DNA of 51,839 nucleotides from contig NZ_MTKN01000057.1 of the NCBI RefSeq assembly GCF_001975825.1, forward strand, positions 1-51,839. Reading direction: 5' to 3'. The position numbers and the translations under genes are program-made. The notes beneath the pieces were generated by a model. That model was not told the DNA's origin, did not search any database, and worked only from the letters and a program-made list of their open reading frames with translations. How positions within the stretch are numbered: the stretch's first letter is position 1; every line of letters begins with the position of its first letter. Source of the stretch: [Flexibacter] sp. ATCC 35208. Its GTDB lineage: Bacteria; Bacteroidota; Bacteroidia; Chitinophagales; Chitinophagaceae. This document shows, in pieces, positions 8,690-17,047 of the stretch.

Positions 8690-9805
8690 ATGGATATTGA
8701 AGCTATTGACATACAAACCTTGATCGTGGCAGACATTCTGGGAACGATCACACCGGATGAAAAAATTCAACTGGAAAAGTTGATAATCGACCGGCCGGAG
8801 CTTCAGTCGCTGTATGATGAGATCCGTGAAGACATGGAAAAAGAGAACCTGGTCGCCTTCGCAGGTGGCAGCATCTCAGCAGCAGAATTAATTATCAATG
8901 CCAAAAGGCGCGTGCGCAACCGGTATATCCGCGTAATTGCCGCCGCTGCCTGCTCGATTGGTCTTGTTGGTGGATTGTCTCTTTATTTATTGACACCGCA
9001 ACAACCTACAGCCCTGGCATCATGGGAAGATGGTAAAACCATTTTATTGAAAATAGGCCAGCAGGAAATTAACCTGGAAAACAATGCTCCCACAAATGTG
9101 AACGGTATAGCATTGCATCCGGAAACCGGCTCGCTCACCTTTAGCTCTTTGAATAGTACTAATCACGATTTGGGCGTGTTGACCGTGCCAAAAGGCAAAA
9201 ACAATTATAAAGTCATACTGGCTGACGGATCAGAAGTATTATTAAATAATACATCGCGCCTGTCTTTCCCGTTGAAATTCGACGGGGCCAAAAGAGAAAT
9301 CAGTATAGACGGAGAAGCTTATGTCAAAGTCGCCCCTAAGGCAGGTCAGCCCTTTATCGTACGCCTTCCCCGCAACAGGCAGGTAGATGTATTGGGTACA
9401 GAATTTAACGTCAATACGTACGATAGCGGTATCGCCAGAATTAGCCTAGTACAGGGTCGCGTAAAAGTAGCCGAAGGCGAAAACAATGCGCTCCTGGTTC
9501 CGGGCAAGGCCGCTACCATCGACTCTCAGGCCATCTCCATCAGAGAATTTGATGCAGATGAAGTACTGAGCTGGCGAGATGGTATTATCGTGTTTCCTGA
9601 CAATGTCACTATCGAACGAATAGCAGAAGTAGTAGGTAGAAATATGAAAGTGAAAATGATTGTAGAAAAATCTGCTGCCGGCAAGAAATTTATTGGTGTA
9701 ATACTGGATAAAAGCAAGCCGATTATCCACCTGTTACAACAATTGACAGATACCAAAGAAGTGTCTTATAATATTTCAAAAGATGGAGTGATACATATAT
9801 TGTAA
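8690..9805 (+). CDS. FecR-family anti-sigma factor
   Basis: 371 residues from the ATG at 8690; a TTG at 8669 would add seven. The N-terminal cytoplasmic part binds the sigma factor. One transmembrane helix lies around residues 84-102 (VIAAAACSIGLVGGLSLYLL). The FecR domain follows at about 165-260 (VPKGKNNYKVILADGSEVLLN, with VDVLGTEFNVNTY), then a C-terminal domain (about 290-371) of the type that contacts the STN domain of the receptor. It receives the signal from SusC in the periplasm and controls the sigma factor encoded just upstream. Confidence 0.93.
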   Translation: MDIEAIDIQTLIVADILGTITPDEKIQLEKLIIDRPELQSLYDEIREDMEKENLVAFAGGSISAAELIINAKRRVRNRYIRVIAAAACSIGLVGGLSLYLLTPQQPTALASWEDGKTILLKIGQQEINLENNAPTNVNGIALHPETGSLTFSSLNSTNHDLGVLTVPKGKNNYKVILADGSEVLLNNTSRLSFPLKFDGAKREISIDGEAYVKVAPKAGQPFIVRLPRNRQVDVLGTEFNVNTYDSGIARISLVQGRVKVAEGENNALLVPGKAATIDSQAISIREFDADEVLSWRDGIIVFPDNVTIERIAEVVGRNMKVKMIVEKSAAGKKFIGVILDKSKPIIHLLQQLTDTKEVSYNISKDGVIHIL

Positions 9806-9872
9806 AACTCCTTCTCCTATGCAAACCCTCAGCATTCATTGATAACGAGATAGTTCCTCATAATAACCACGC

Positions 9873-9893
9873 TTGCCCTGAAACATAGGGCAA
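9873..9893. repeat. Short inverted repeat downstream of fecR
   Basis: TTGCCCT (9873-9879) and AGGGCAA (9887-9893) form a 7-bp stem with a 7-nt loop. There is no T-tract directly after it. It may add to transcript stability or termination after the anti-sigma gene. Confidence 0.35.
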
Positions 9894-9972
9894 TTATATA
9901 GCTTTCGTCGTTTGTTAACCCTCTTTTTTACGACAAGCAGCAACCCGAATCAGAGCGGGAAGCAACGCAATA

Positions 9973-9999
9973 GAAGGCCACCTTCCCGGGTTGGCCTTC
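9973..9999 (+). terminator. Intrinsic terminator of sigma/anti-sigma unit
   Basis: GAAGGCCA (9973-9980) pairs with TGGCCTTC (9992-9999) across an 11-nt loop. It is followed by ATCTTTTTA on the plus strand. It also lies just past the 3' end of the convergent DeoR-type gene. Confidence 0.75.
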
Positions 10000-10020
10000 A
10001 TCTTTTTATAGGGATACTCC

Positions 10021-10791
10021 CTATACGACAATTACTTCCACCCCCATGTTTTCCAGGTCCCGCATCATGGCAGGACTAATTCCATCATCTGTAATTATTT
10101 GATCTATATCCCCTAATGGGCAGATCTTCCCAAATCCACGCTTGCCGAACTTCGAAGAATCGGTCACTATAATGGTCTTCTGTGCCGTGCGGATCATGGC
10201 CTTATTGAGTAGTGCTTCCATCATATTGGAAGTGGTACACCCCTGTTCCATGTCAATACCATCTACCCCCAGGAACAACTTACTACAGGTAAAGTGATCC
10301 AGGATTCCTTCGGCATACGTGCCTGTAACAGAAGTAGATGTTTTACGTACGATCCCTCCCAGCTGCACAATCTCTATATTGGGTTTGTCCAGCAGCGCCA
10401 TGGAAATATTCATGGCGGAAGTGAGTACTGTGACCCGCAACTCCGGCGGAATCGCTTTCGCTACCTGCAATACAGTGGTGCCTGATGCGATAATGATCGC
10501 ATCGTCCGGCTCTATCATTTCTGCGGCCCGCTTGCCAATGAGGATCTTCTGATCCGCCAGGATGTTCTCTTTTTCATTGACATTCCTATCCTTTGTATAG
10601 GGGTTAGCCCTGCTGATATTTCCATGTGTGCGAAATAATAATTTCTTGTCCTCCAACATCTTAAGATCCTTACGGATGGTTACCGCCGAAACATCCAACG
10701 CCTCAAACAGATCGGCCACCCGAACATTCCCTTCTGCCTGCAGGCGTTCCAGGATATAAGCGTGCCGTTGTGACATAGATTCGAATTTCAT
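10021..10791 (-). CDS. DeoR-family transcriptional regulator (GlpR-like)
   Basis: 256 residues. The N-terminal DeoR-type winged helix (about 6-60) reads RHAYILERLQAEGNVRVADL and VSAVTIRKDLKMLEDKKLL. A sugar-phosphate sensing domain (about 75-240) follows, with IIIASGTTVLQVAKAIP and FLGVDGID, typical of the DeoR C-terminal ISOCOT fold. It is divergent from glpD, and E. coli GlpR (same family) represses the glp genes until glycerol 3-phosphate binds, so the same job is likely here. The 178-base intergenic region carries a GAAAC/GTTTC dyad that could be its operator. The exact effector is inferred. Confidence 0.88.
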   Translation of the reverse strand: MKFESMSQRHAYILERLQAEGNVRVADLFEALDVSAVTIRKDLKMLEDKKLLFRTHGNISRANPYTKDRNVNEKENILADQKILIGKRAAEMIEPDDAIIIASGTTVLQVAKAIPPELRVTVLTSAMNISMALLDKPNIEIVQLGGIVRKTSTSVTGTYAEGILDHFTCSKLFLGVDGIDMEQGCTTSNMMEALLNKAMIRTAQKTIIVTDSSKFGKRGFGKICPLGDIDQIITDDGISPAMMRDLENMGVEVIVV

Positions 10792-10924
10792 AACTATGGC
10801 CTGGTATTAAATTGGTAAAATAGTAACTGAAAAGTAATACAAGGTTGACTTTTTTCCTAAAAAAAGCTTAAATCTCAAGAAAAATTTGGAAATGAAAACA
10901 AAACGAAACAACTTTATATAAGCA

Positions 10925-10949
10925 AAAGAAACATTTAGAAAGTTTCTTT
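10925..10949. promoter_or_regulatory. Candidate operator upstream of glpD
   Basis: AAAGAAAC (10925-10932) and GTTTCTTT (10942-10949) are perfect 8-bp arms with a 9-nt spacer, ending 20 bases before the glpD start. A further GAAAC half-site lies at about 10903-10907. The position fits repression by the divergent DeoR-type protein. This is a prediction; the dyad could also be an RNA hairpin in the leader. Confidence 0.4.
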
Positions 10950-10969
10950 GGGTTTAAACTCCTTACTTT

Positions 10970-12532
10970 ATGAACAGAATGCAGTTAATATCGGACCTAT
11001 CCTCCACTAAGTCATGGGATGTTATTGTTATTGGCGGCGGCGCAACGGGTCTTGGCATCGCGATGGACGCTGCTACCAGGGGGTATAAGACCTTGCTGGT
11101 AGAGCAGGCAGACTATTCGAAAGGCACCTCGAGCAAAGCGACCAAACTCGTACATGGCGGAGTGCGCTACATGGCGCAGGGAGACCTTGGCCTGGTAAGA
11201 GAAGCCTGCCACGAGAGGGGATTATTACTGAAAAATGCACCTCACCTGACAAAAAACGAAACTTTCGTTATTCCGAATTACTCCTGGTTTAATAACATTA
11301 AGTATACCCTTGGTCTGAAATTTTACGATTTACTGGCCGGTAAATTAAGCCTGGGTGCTTCTAAATATATAGGCAAAAAGAAAACCATCGAAGCCCTGCC
11401 TACTATCAGACAGGAAGGGCTGAAAGGTGGTGTAGTATACCATGATGGCCAGTTTGACGATAGCCGTCTGGCGCTGAACATAGCCCAGACCGCCATCGAA
11501 AACGGCGCCACCGTACTGAACTACATTAAAGTAACCGGCTTATTGAAAAATAACAATAAGAAAGTGAGTGGGATTATAGCGAAGGACATCGAAACCGGCG
11601 AAACTTACGAAGCAACAGGCAAGGTAGTGATCAACGCTACCGGGGTTTATGTAGATAACATTCTGCATATGGACCGTCCGGATGCGCCACACATGGTAAG
11701 ACCAAGTCAGGGGGTACACATCACCCTGGATCATTCTTTCCTGCCTGGCGACAATGCCCTCATGATCCCTGAAACAGATGACGGCCGCGTATTATTTGCT
11801 GTGCCATGGCATGGTAAACTGATCGTAGGCACAACCGATACCCTGCGCGATCATCCTGAACTGGAACCGCATGCACTGGAGCAGGAAATTGAGTTTATTC
11901 TCAATACTGCTGCCAAATACCTGGTGAAAAAGCCTACCCGCAAAGATGTGCTGGCAGTATTTGCCGGTCTGCGTCCACTGGCTGCACCAAGTAAAGATGG
12001 TGCTAAAACAAAAGAAATATCACGTAGTCATAAGATCATTGTATCCGAATCAGGACTGATCACCATCACTGGTGGTAAATGGACCACCTTCCGCAAGATG
12101 GCACAGGATACAATTGATAAAGCTATCGAAACTGGCGTGCTGACCGCTAAGGAATGTAAGACAGAACACCTGCATATCCATGGCTATGTACCAATGAGTG
12201 ATGAGAATGATCCGCTGCGTTTTTATGGTGCAGATATGACTGCAATCAACAAACTGGTTGCTGAAGACCATTCACTGGGAGACCTGCTGGTGCCTAATTT
12301 CCCGTATAATAAAGCAATGGTCATCTGGGCCATTCGGAATGAGTATGCACGCCGTGTAGAAGATGTGCTGGGACGCCGTCTTCGCTTACTATTCCTGGAT
12401 GTACATGCAGCCGTAGCTGCTGCACCAGTCGTAGCACAAATAATGGCAAAAGAATTAAATAAAGATGCCGCCTGGATACAGGCAGAACTCGCCGATTTTA
12501 CAATACTGGCGAAGGGATATACGCTGAATTAA
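10970..12532 (+). CDS. glpD: FAD-dependent glycerol-3-phosphate dehydrogenase
   Basis: 520 residues. The N-terminal FAD-binding Rossmann motif is VIVIGGGATGLGIAMDAATRG (about 18-38). The family signature GTSSKATKLVHGGVRY follows at about 52-67, and the C-terminal helical domain covers about 400-515. It oxidises sn-glycerol 3-phosphate to dihydroxyacetone phosphate and passes electrons to quinone at the inner membrane face. It is the first gene of a glpDKF unit, 111 bases ahead of glpK, and is divergent from the DeoR-type regulator. Length is normal for aerobic GlpD (about 500-560). Confidence 0.96.
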   Translation: MNRMQLISDLSSTKSWDVIVIGGGATGLGIAMDAATRGYKTLLVEQADYSKGTSSKATKLVHGGVRYMAQGDLGLVREACHERGLLLKNAPHLTKNETFVIPNYSWFNNIKYTLGLKFYDLLAGKLSLGASKYIGKKKTIEALPTIRQEGLKGGVVYHDGQFDDSRLALNIAQTAIENGATVLNYIKVTGLLKNNNKKVSGIIAKDIETGETYEATGKVVINATGVYVDNILHMDRPDAPHMVRPSQGVHITLDHSFLPGDNALMIPETDDGRVLFAVPWHGKLIVGTTDTLRDHPELEPHALEQEIEFILNTAAKYLVKKPTRKDVLAVFAGLRPLAAPSKDGAKTKEISRSHKIIVSESGLITITGGKWTTFRKMAQDTIDKAIETGVLTAKECKTEHLHIHGYVPMSDENDPLRFYGADMTAINKLVAEDHSLGDLLVPNFPYNKAMVIWAIRNEYARRVEDVLGRRLRLLFLDVHAAVAAAPVVAQIMAKELNKDAAWIQAELADFTILAKGYTLN

Positions 12533-12597
12533 TCAGCGTATTCCTCACCACGTTATACTTATACAACTATAGAGCATCCCCCGAGGGAGCCAGGCGG

Positions 12598-12605
12598 TAG
12601 CTTTG
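12598..12605 (+). promoter_or_regulatory. Candidate internal TAnnTTTG promoter for glpK
   Basis: TAGCTTTG matches TAnnTTTG exactly, 38 bases before the glpK ATG, inside a small dyad GTAGC-TTT-GCTAC. It would give a leader of about 30 nt and allow glpKF to be transcribed apart from glpD. No clear -33 TTTG is visible. Confidence 0.35.
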
Positions 12606-12643
12606 CTACACGCCACTTTGGAACAAAATTAAAAAACTGAGGT

Positions 12644-14146
12644 ATGAACAAGAACGAAAAATTCATCCTGGCCCTCGACCAGGGGACCACGTCATCACGC
12701 GCTATCATCTTCGATCACAATGGAGAAATAAAAGCGATCGCACAAAAACCTTTTGAACAGATATTTCCACAACCGGGATGGGTGGAACATGATGCAAACG
12801 AAATCTGGGCCTCCCAATCTTCAGTGGCGGCAGAAGCCGTCGCGAAAGCGGACCTGAACGGTACCAACATCGCCGCCATCGGTATTACCAACCAGCGTGA
12901 AACCGCCGTGGTATGGGATCGTGAGACGGGTACACCTATCTACAATGCTATCGTATGGCAGGACCGCCGCACAGCAAAATACTGTGATGAGCTGAAGGAG
13001 AAAGGCCACACCGGTATGATCCGTGAAAAAACAGGTCTGGTGATCGATGCCTACTTTTCAGGTACCAAAGTAAAATGGATCCTCGACAACGTAGCTGGTG
13101 CAAGAGAAAAAGCAGAGAAAGGTGAATTGTGTTTCGGTACGATCGACAGCTGGCTGGTATGGAAATTTACCCGTGGTCATATGCACATCACCGATGTTAC
13201 TAACGCTTCGCGTACACTGCTCTTCAATATCCACACCATGCAGTGGGACCAGGAACTGCTGGACCTTCTCACTATTCCTGCAAGCATGCTGCCTGAAGTA
13301 AAACAGAGCAGTGAAATATATGGCGAAACTGCCACTACCCTCTTCGCATCTAAAATTCCTATTGCAGGTATCGCCGGCGACCAGCAGGCTGCCCTGTTCG
13401 GACAGATGTGCGTAGAAGAAGGTATGGCAAAGAATACTTACGGTACAGGATGTTTTCTGCTGATGAACACCGGTAACAAACCTGTTTATTCCAAAAACAA
13501 CCTGCTCACGACCGTTGCCTGGAAGATCAATGGCGAAGTAACATATGCGATGGAAGGTAGCGTGTTCGTAGGTGGTGCAGCCATTCAATGGTTGCGCGAC
13601 GGATTAGGTATCATTCACAACTCTTCTGATAGTGAAACGCTCGCTGCTTCTGTAAAAGATAACGGTGGCGTATACTTTGTACCTGCACTGACAGGTTTAG
13701 GTGCTCCTTATTGGGATCAGTATGCACGTGGTGCCATCTTTGGCATTACCCGTGGTACAACCGCCGGCCATATTGCCCGCGCAGCACTGGAAGGTATTGC
13801 ATTCCAGGTGTACGACCTGCTGAAGAGCATGGAGTCTGACTCCGGCAAGCAGAGTACCGAGCTGAGAGTAGATGGTGGTGCAGTAGCGAACAATGCACTG
13901 ATGCAGTTCCAGGCAGATATCTTTGGCAGTAATGTAGTACGTCCGAAAGTGCTGGAAACAACTGCACTGGGTGCTGCATACCTGGCAGGTCTGGCTGTAG
14001 GCTATTGGGAAAATATTGACGAAGTGAAGAAGCAATGGTCTAAAGACAGAATATTCAAGCCTGAGCTGGATAGACAGAACACTGAAAAGCTGCTGGCCAA
14101 CTGGAAGAAAGCGGTAGAACGGACCAGAGGCTGGGCTAACGAATAA
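12644..14146 (+). CDS. glpK: Glycerol kinase
   Basis: 500 residues, the usual length. It belongs to the FGGY kinases: the N-terminal phosphate motif is LALDQGTTSSRAIIFDHNG (residues 9-27), the substrate region includes GITNQRETAVVWDRETG and IVWQDRRTAKYCDEL, and the C-terminal domain has GLGAPYWDQYARGAIFGITRG and LRVDGGAVANNALMQFQAD. It phosphorylates glycerol to glycerol 3-phosphate with ATP, trapping the glycerol that enters through GlpF and feeding GlpD. It lies between glpD and glpF on the same strand. Confidence 0.97.
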   Translation: MNKNEKFILALDQGTTSSRAIIFDHNGEIKAIAQKPFEQIFPQPGWVEHDANEIWASQSSVAAEAVAKADLNGTNIAAIGITNQRETAVVWDRETGTPIYNAIVWQDRRTAKYCDELKEKGHTGMIREKTGLVIDAYFSGTKVKWILDNVAGAREKAEKGELCFGTIDSWLVWKFTRGHMHITDVTNASRTLLFNIHTMQWDQELLDLLTIPASMLPEVKQSSEIYGETATTLFASKIPIAGIAGDQQAALFGQMCVEEGMAKNTYGTGCFLLMNTGNKPVYSKNNLLTTVAWKINGEVTYAMEGSVFVGGAAIQWLRDGLGIIHNSSDSETLAASVKDNGGVYFVPALTGLGAPYWDQYARGAIFGITRGTTAGHIARAALEGIAFQVYDLLKSMESDSGKQSTELRVDGGAVANNALMQFQADIFGSNVVRPKVLETTALGAAYLAGLAVGYWENIDEVKKQWSKDRIFKPELDRQNTEKLLANWKKAVERTRGWANE

Positions 14147-14174
14147 TCAATAAGAGCGCCTGACTCCGTAATCT

Positions 14175-14189
14175 GCCTGCGGAGCAGGC
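14175..14189. repeat. Short GC-rich palindrome, REP-like
   Basis: GCCTGC-GGA-GCAGGC forms a 6-bp stem in the glpK-glpF gap. A closely similar palindrome, GCCTGC-GGCG-GCAGGC, occurs at 39680-39695. Recurrence of the same core in unrelated gaps suggests a small dispersed palindrome family. Confidence 0.4.
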
Positions 14190-14313
14190 TATACTGAAAC
14201 TAACTAAATTTCACCTATTCCACTTTGAAAAAAATGTGTGCGATGACCTGTTTATGAAAAAGCCTGCACAATAGTTTCAGAGGAAATAGCACCACTAAAT
14301 TAATCATCAAGTT

Positions 14314-15045
14314 ATGACACCGTTTATTGCAGAATTTATAGGTACAGCATTGCTCATTCTCCTGGGCAATGGTGTGGTTGCCAATGTCGTGTTAAAGGAC
14401 ACGAAAGGAAATGGAGGCGGATGGATTGTGATTACAACAGCATGGGGCCTGGCCGTATTCGTTGGTGTGTGTGTTGCAGGTCCCTATACCGGCGCGCATT
14501 TGAATCCGGCTGTGACGCTGACCATGTTAATACTGGGAAAAATCAACCTGGCAGTAGCTGGTGTATACTGGGCTGCACAAATGCTGGGTGCCATGTTTGG
14601 CGCATTCCTGGTATGGGTATTTTATAAAGACCATTTCGATCTGACCGAAGACGGACCTACCAAACAGGCTGCATTTTGTACTGCGCCTGCTGTGAGAAAC
14701 CTGGGCCGCAATTTCATCAGTGAAGTGATTGGTACATTCGTACTGCTGATCACTATCCTCTACTTTACCGATCCAAAAATAGGAGATACTACACAAACTA
14801 TCGGCATGGGTTCTATGGGTGCTTTGCCAGTAGCCTTCCTGGTATGGGTGATTGGCCTGTCACTGGGTGGTACTACCGGTTATGCGATCAATCCTGCAAG
14901 AGACCTGGGACCAAGGATTGTACATGCCTTGCTGCCATTTAAGAAATCTAAAGCTGGTGCAGACTGGGGTTATGCCTGGATACCGGTGGTGGCCCCTGCA
15001 TTAGGTGCAACGCTGGCGGCTTTATTGTTCATGTATTTAAAATAA
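14314..15045 (+). CDS. glpF: Glycerol uptake facilitator (aquaglyceroporin)
   Basis: 243 residues with six membrane helices and two half-helices. The two pore motifs are HLNPAVTL (NPA at residues 64-66) and AINPARDLGPRI (NPA at 193-195). The Asp after NPAR marks the glycerol-conducting branch of the MIP family, as opposed to water-only aquaporins. It lets glycerol diffuse across the inner membrane. It follows glpK and is followed 8 bases later by an outer-membrane protein gene, which is clearly in the same transcript. Confidence 0.96.
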   Translation: MTPFIAEFIGTALLILLGNGVVANVVLKDTKGNGGGWIVITTAWGLAVFVGVCVAGPYTGAHLNPAVTLTMLILGKINLAVAGVYWAAQMLGAMFGAFLVWVFYKDHFDLTEDGPTKQAAFCTAPAVRNLGRNFISEVIGTFVLLITILYFTDPKIGDTTQTIGMGSMGALPVAFLVWVIGLSLGGTTGYAINPARDLGPRIVHALLPFKKSKAGADWGYAWIPVVAPALGATLAALLFMYLK

Positions 15046-15053
15046 GAATCGTT

Positions 15054-15824
15054 ATGAGAAAGTTATTGATTGCAACCCTCACGGTTGCATGCGGGATATT
15101 CTTTGTCCAAAATGTAAGCGCACAGGATAAAGATACAACGGTAGTGAAGGAGAAAAAATATGAACCGTTTGGATTAAATTTGCAGGTGAGGAATTTATAC
15201 CTGTGGCGTGGATTCAAGGTGTCTAATTCACCGATCTCTGATGTGGATATGTATTACAAATCAAAGAATGGACATTGGCAGGCAGGATTTTGGGGAGGTG
15301 CAAGTTTCACTGGTGATTACAGGGAGTTTGATTACTATGTGAAGTACATGAATAAGGGTTTTAGTGCGGCGATCTGGGATATTAACAACTTTAGTAATTA
15401 TCCAAATGCTGATCTGTTTGATTATAATAAAGCAACGACTTCACATTTTGTGGATGTAGGTGTGGCTTATACTTTCCAGAAGATGAAGTTGCCGCTTACA
15501 TTGAGCTGGAATACGATTGTGCTGGGTAGAGATACTTATTACAAGGCGGATAGTAGTCTGGCGAATGCATATTCACATTATGTGCAGGTGGATCAGGTGT
15601 TGTTTGCGGATGATGTGTATAATGTGCATGCGTTTGTGGGTGGTGGATTTTCATTTAGCGGAGATAAGAATTTTTATGGGAACCATCCAAATATTGTGAA
15701 TGCAGGGATTACGGTGAATAGGGATCTGACCATATTTAAATATCATATTCCTATTTCAGCGACGGCGATGTTCAACCCGGAGAAGAAGTATGGGGCATTG
15801 CAGCTGATTGCGAATATATTCTAA
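15054..15824 (+). CDS. Outer-membrane protein of glycerol operon, unknown
   Basis: 256 residues. A signal peptide with cleavage after NVSAQ (about residue 23) is followed by alternating hydrophobic/polar strands rich in Tyr, Trp and Phe. The C-terminus is ...LQLIANIF, ending in an aromatic residue as outer-membrane barrels do. It starts 8 bases after glpF and is followed by a strong terminator, so it is the last gene of the glp unit. I recognise no named family. Its position suggests a barrel that helps glycerol or a glycerol derivative cross the outer membrane; that is inference. Confidence 0.75.
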   Translation: MRKLLIATLTVACGIFFVQNVSAQDKDTTVVKEKKYEPFGLNLQVRNLYLWRGFKVSNSPISDVDMYYKSKNGHWQAGFWGGASFTGDYREFDYYVKYMNKGFSAAIWDINNFSNYPNADLFDYNKATTSHFVDVGVAYTFQKMKLPLTLSWNTIVLGRDTYYKADSSLANAYSHYVQVDQVLFADDVYNVHAFVGGGFSFSGDKNFYGNHPNIVNAGITVNRDLTIFKYHIPISATAMFNPEKKYGALQLIANIF

Positions 15825-15854
15825 GTTAGAGGTTACAATAAGATCTAAATCGGA

Positions 15855-15887
15855 AAAGCTCCCCCGCTCTGCGAGCGGGGGAGCTTT
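15855..15887 (+). terminator. Strong hairpin ending the glycerol operon
   Basis: AAAGCTCCCCCGCTC (15855-15869) and its exact complement (15873-15887) form a 15-bp GC-rich stem with a TGC loop, 30 bases after the last glp gene. The T-tract is short (TTTAAAATT). Confidence 0.85.
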
Positions 15888-15971
15888 AAAATTGACTTTG
15901 TTCATAACTGGTGGTGGCTTGCTATCCCATGAAAATAAACTAACTTAATTATGTAAAAAAATGAAAAACGA

Positions 15972-16994
15972 ATGATACCCATTGGCATATCCTCCGGCAA
16001 TTCATGCCCATCCACTCACCCACCCCACACCCTGCTCGCCGCTGACATAGGCGGTACCAAATCAAACCTGGCACTTTACAATTACGACGGCAGCAAGCTC
16101 GCCCTTACAAAAGAAGAAAAATACCCCACCAAAGATCTTCATGGCCCCGGCGAACTCATTAAAAAATTCCTTGGCAATGCCCCCACCCCCGATCGTATTT
16201 GCCTTGGCGTAGCTGGTCCTGTGCAGGATGGAAAAGCAAAGATCACAAACGTACCCTGGGAAATAGATGCAGCACAGCTATCCGCACAATTTGACAAACA
16301 CCCTGTCTTCATTGTAAACGACCTTGAAGCAAACGCTTACGGTCTCGCTACCCTGGAACAAATCGATATTCACGCATTACATACCGGCCAGCCACAAAAA
16401 GGGAATATTGCATTGATATCTCCCGGCACAGGTCTGGGCGAGGCCGGATTATTCCTGGATGGCACCCACTACTACCCTTTCGCCACCGAAGGCGGTCACA
16501 GTGACTTCTCTCCCATTACTGATCTGGATGACGACCTGCTGGTATACCTCCGCAGAAAATTCGGGCATGTGAGCTGGGAAAGAGTGCTCAGCGGCCCCGG
16601 CATCGTGAATATCTTTAGCTTTCTGAAAGAAGAAAGAGACATGGACGTCCCTGGCTGGCTGCTGGACAGGATGGCCGTACACGATGTAGCTGCAGAGATC
16701 AGTGAAAATGGCGATTCTGTAGCCATCTGTGTAGAAACCATGCGCATCTTTTTCCGCTACCTCGCCACGGAAGCCGGTAACCTCGCCCTGAAACTGAAAG
16801 CCACCGGTGGTATCTATATCGGCGGCGGCATCGTCCCCAAAAATGTAAAGAAAATTGATTACGGTGCTTTCATGAAAGCATTCCGTGAAAAAGGTAGAAT
16901 AAAACCCCTGCTGGAAGATATTCCCGTACAAATCATCCTCAATGAAAAAACGGCGTTGACAGGCGCCGCATGGTATGCCATCAATAAGTGCTGA
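15972..16994 (+). CDS. glk: Glucokinase (Glk family)
   Basis: 340 residues. It belongs to the bacterial Glk family rather than ROK, since no ROK zinc-cysteine motif is present. The ATP-phosphate motif is LLAADIGGTKSNLALYN (residues about 22-38). The glucose site includes VFIVNDLEANAYGL with the catalytic Asp. Further motifs are LISPGTGLGEAGLF, ATEGGHSDFSP (sugar-binding Glu/His) and GGIYIGGGIVPKN. It phosphorylates glucose to glucose 6-phosphate for glycolysis. It is a single gene after the glp terminator, and the downstream WG-repeat gene has its own start 53 bases later. Confidence 0.93.
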   Translation: MIPIGISSGNSCPSTHPPHTLLAADIGGTKSNLALYNYDGSKLALTKEEKYPTKDLHGPGELIKKFLGNAPTPDRICLGVAGPVQDGKAKITNVPWEIDAAQLSAQFDKHPVFIVNDLEANAYGLATLEQIDIHALHTGQPQKGNIALISPGTGLGEAGLFLDGTHYYPFATEGGHSDFSPITDLDDDLLVYLRRKFGHVSWERVLSGPGIVNIFSFLKEERDMDVPGWLLDRMAVHDVAAEISENGDSVAICVETMRIFFRYLATEAGNLALKLKATGGIYIGGGIVPKNVKKIDYGAFMKAFREKGRIKPLLEDIPVQIILNEKTALTGAAWYAINKC

Positions 16995-17047
16995 GTTATA
17001 TTATAATTTTTCCCTATTTTTACTCCAACACAATCAATCACATACCT

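Noticed and set aside
13058..13588. Long minus-strand frame (176 codons) inside glpK
   Set aside because: It is a shadow of the strongly conserved glycerol kinase frame, with no family similarity of its own.
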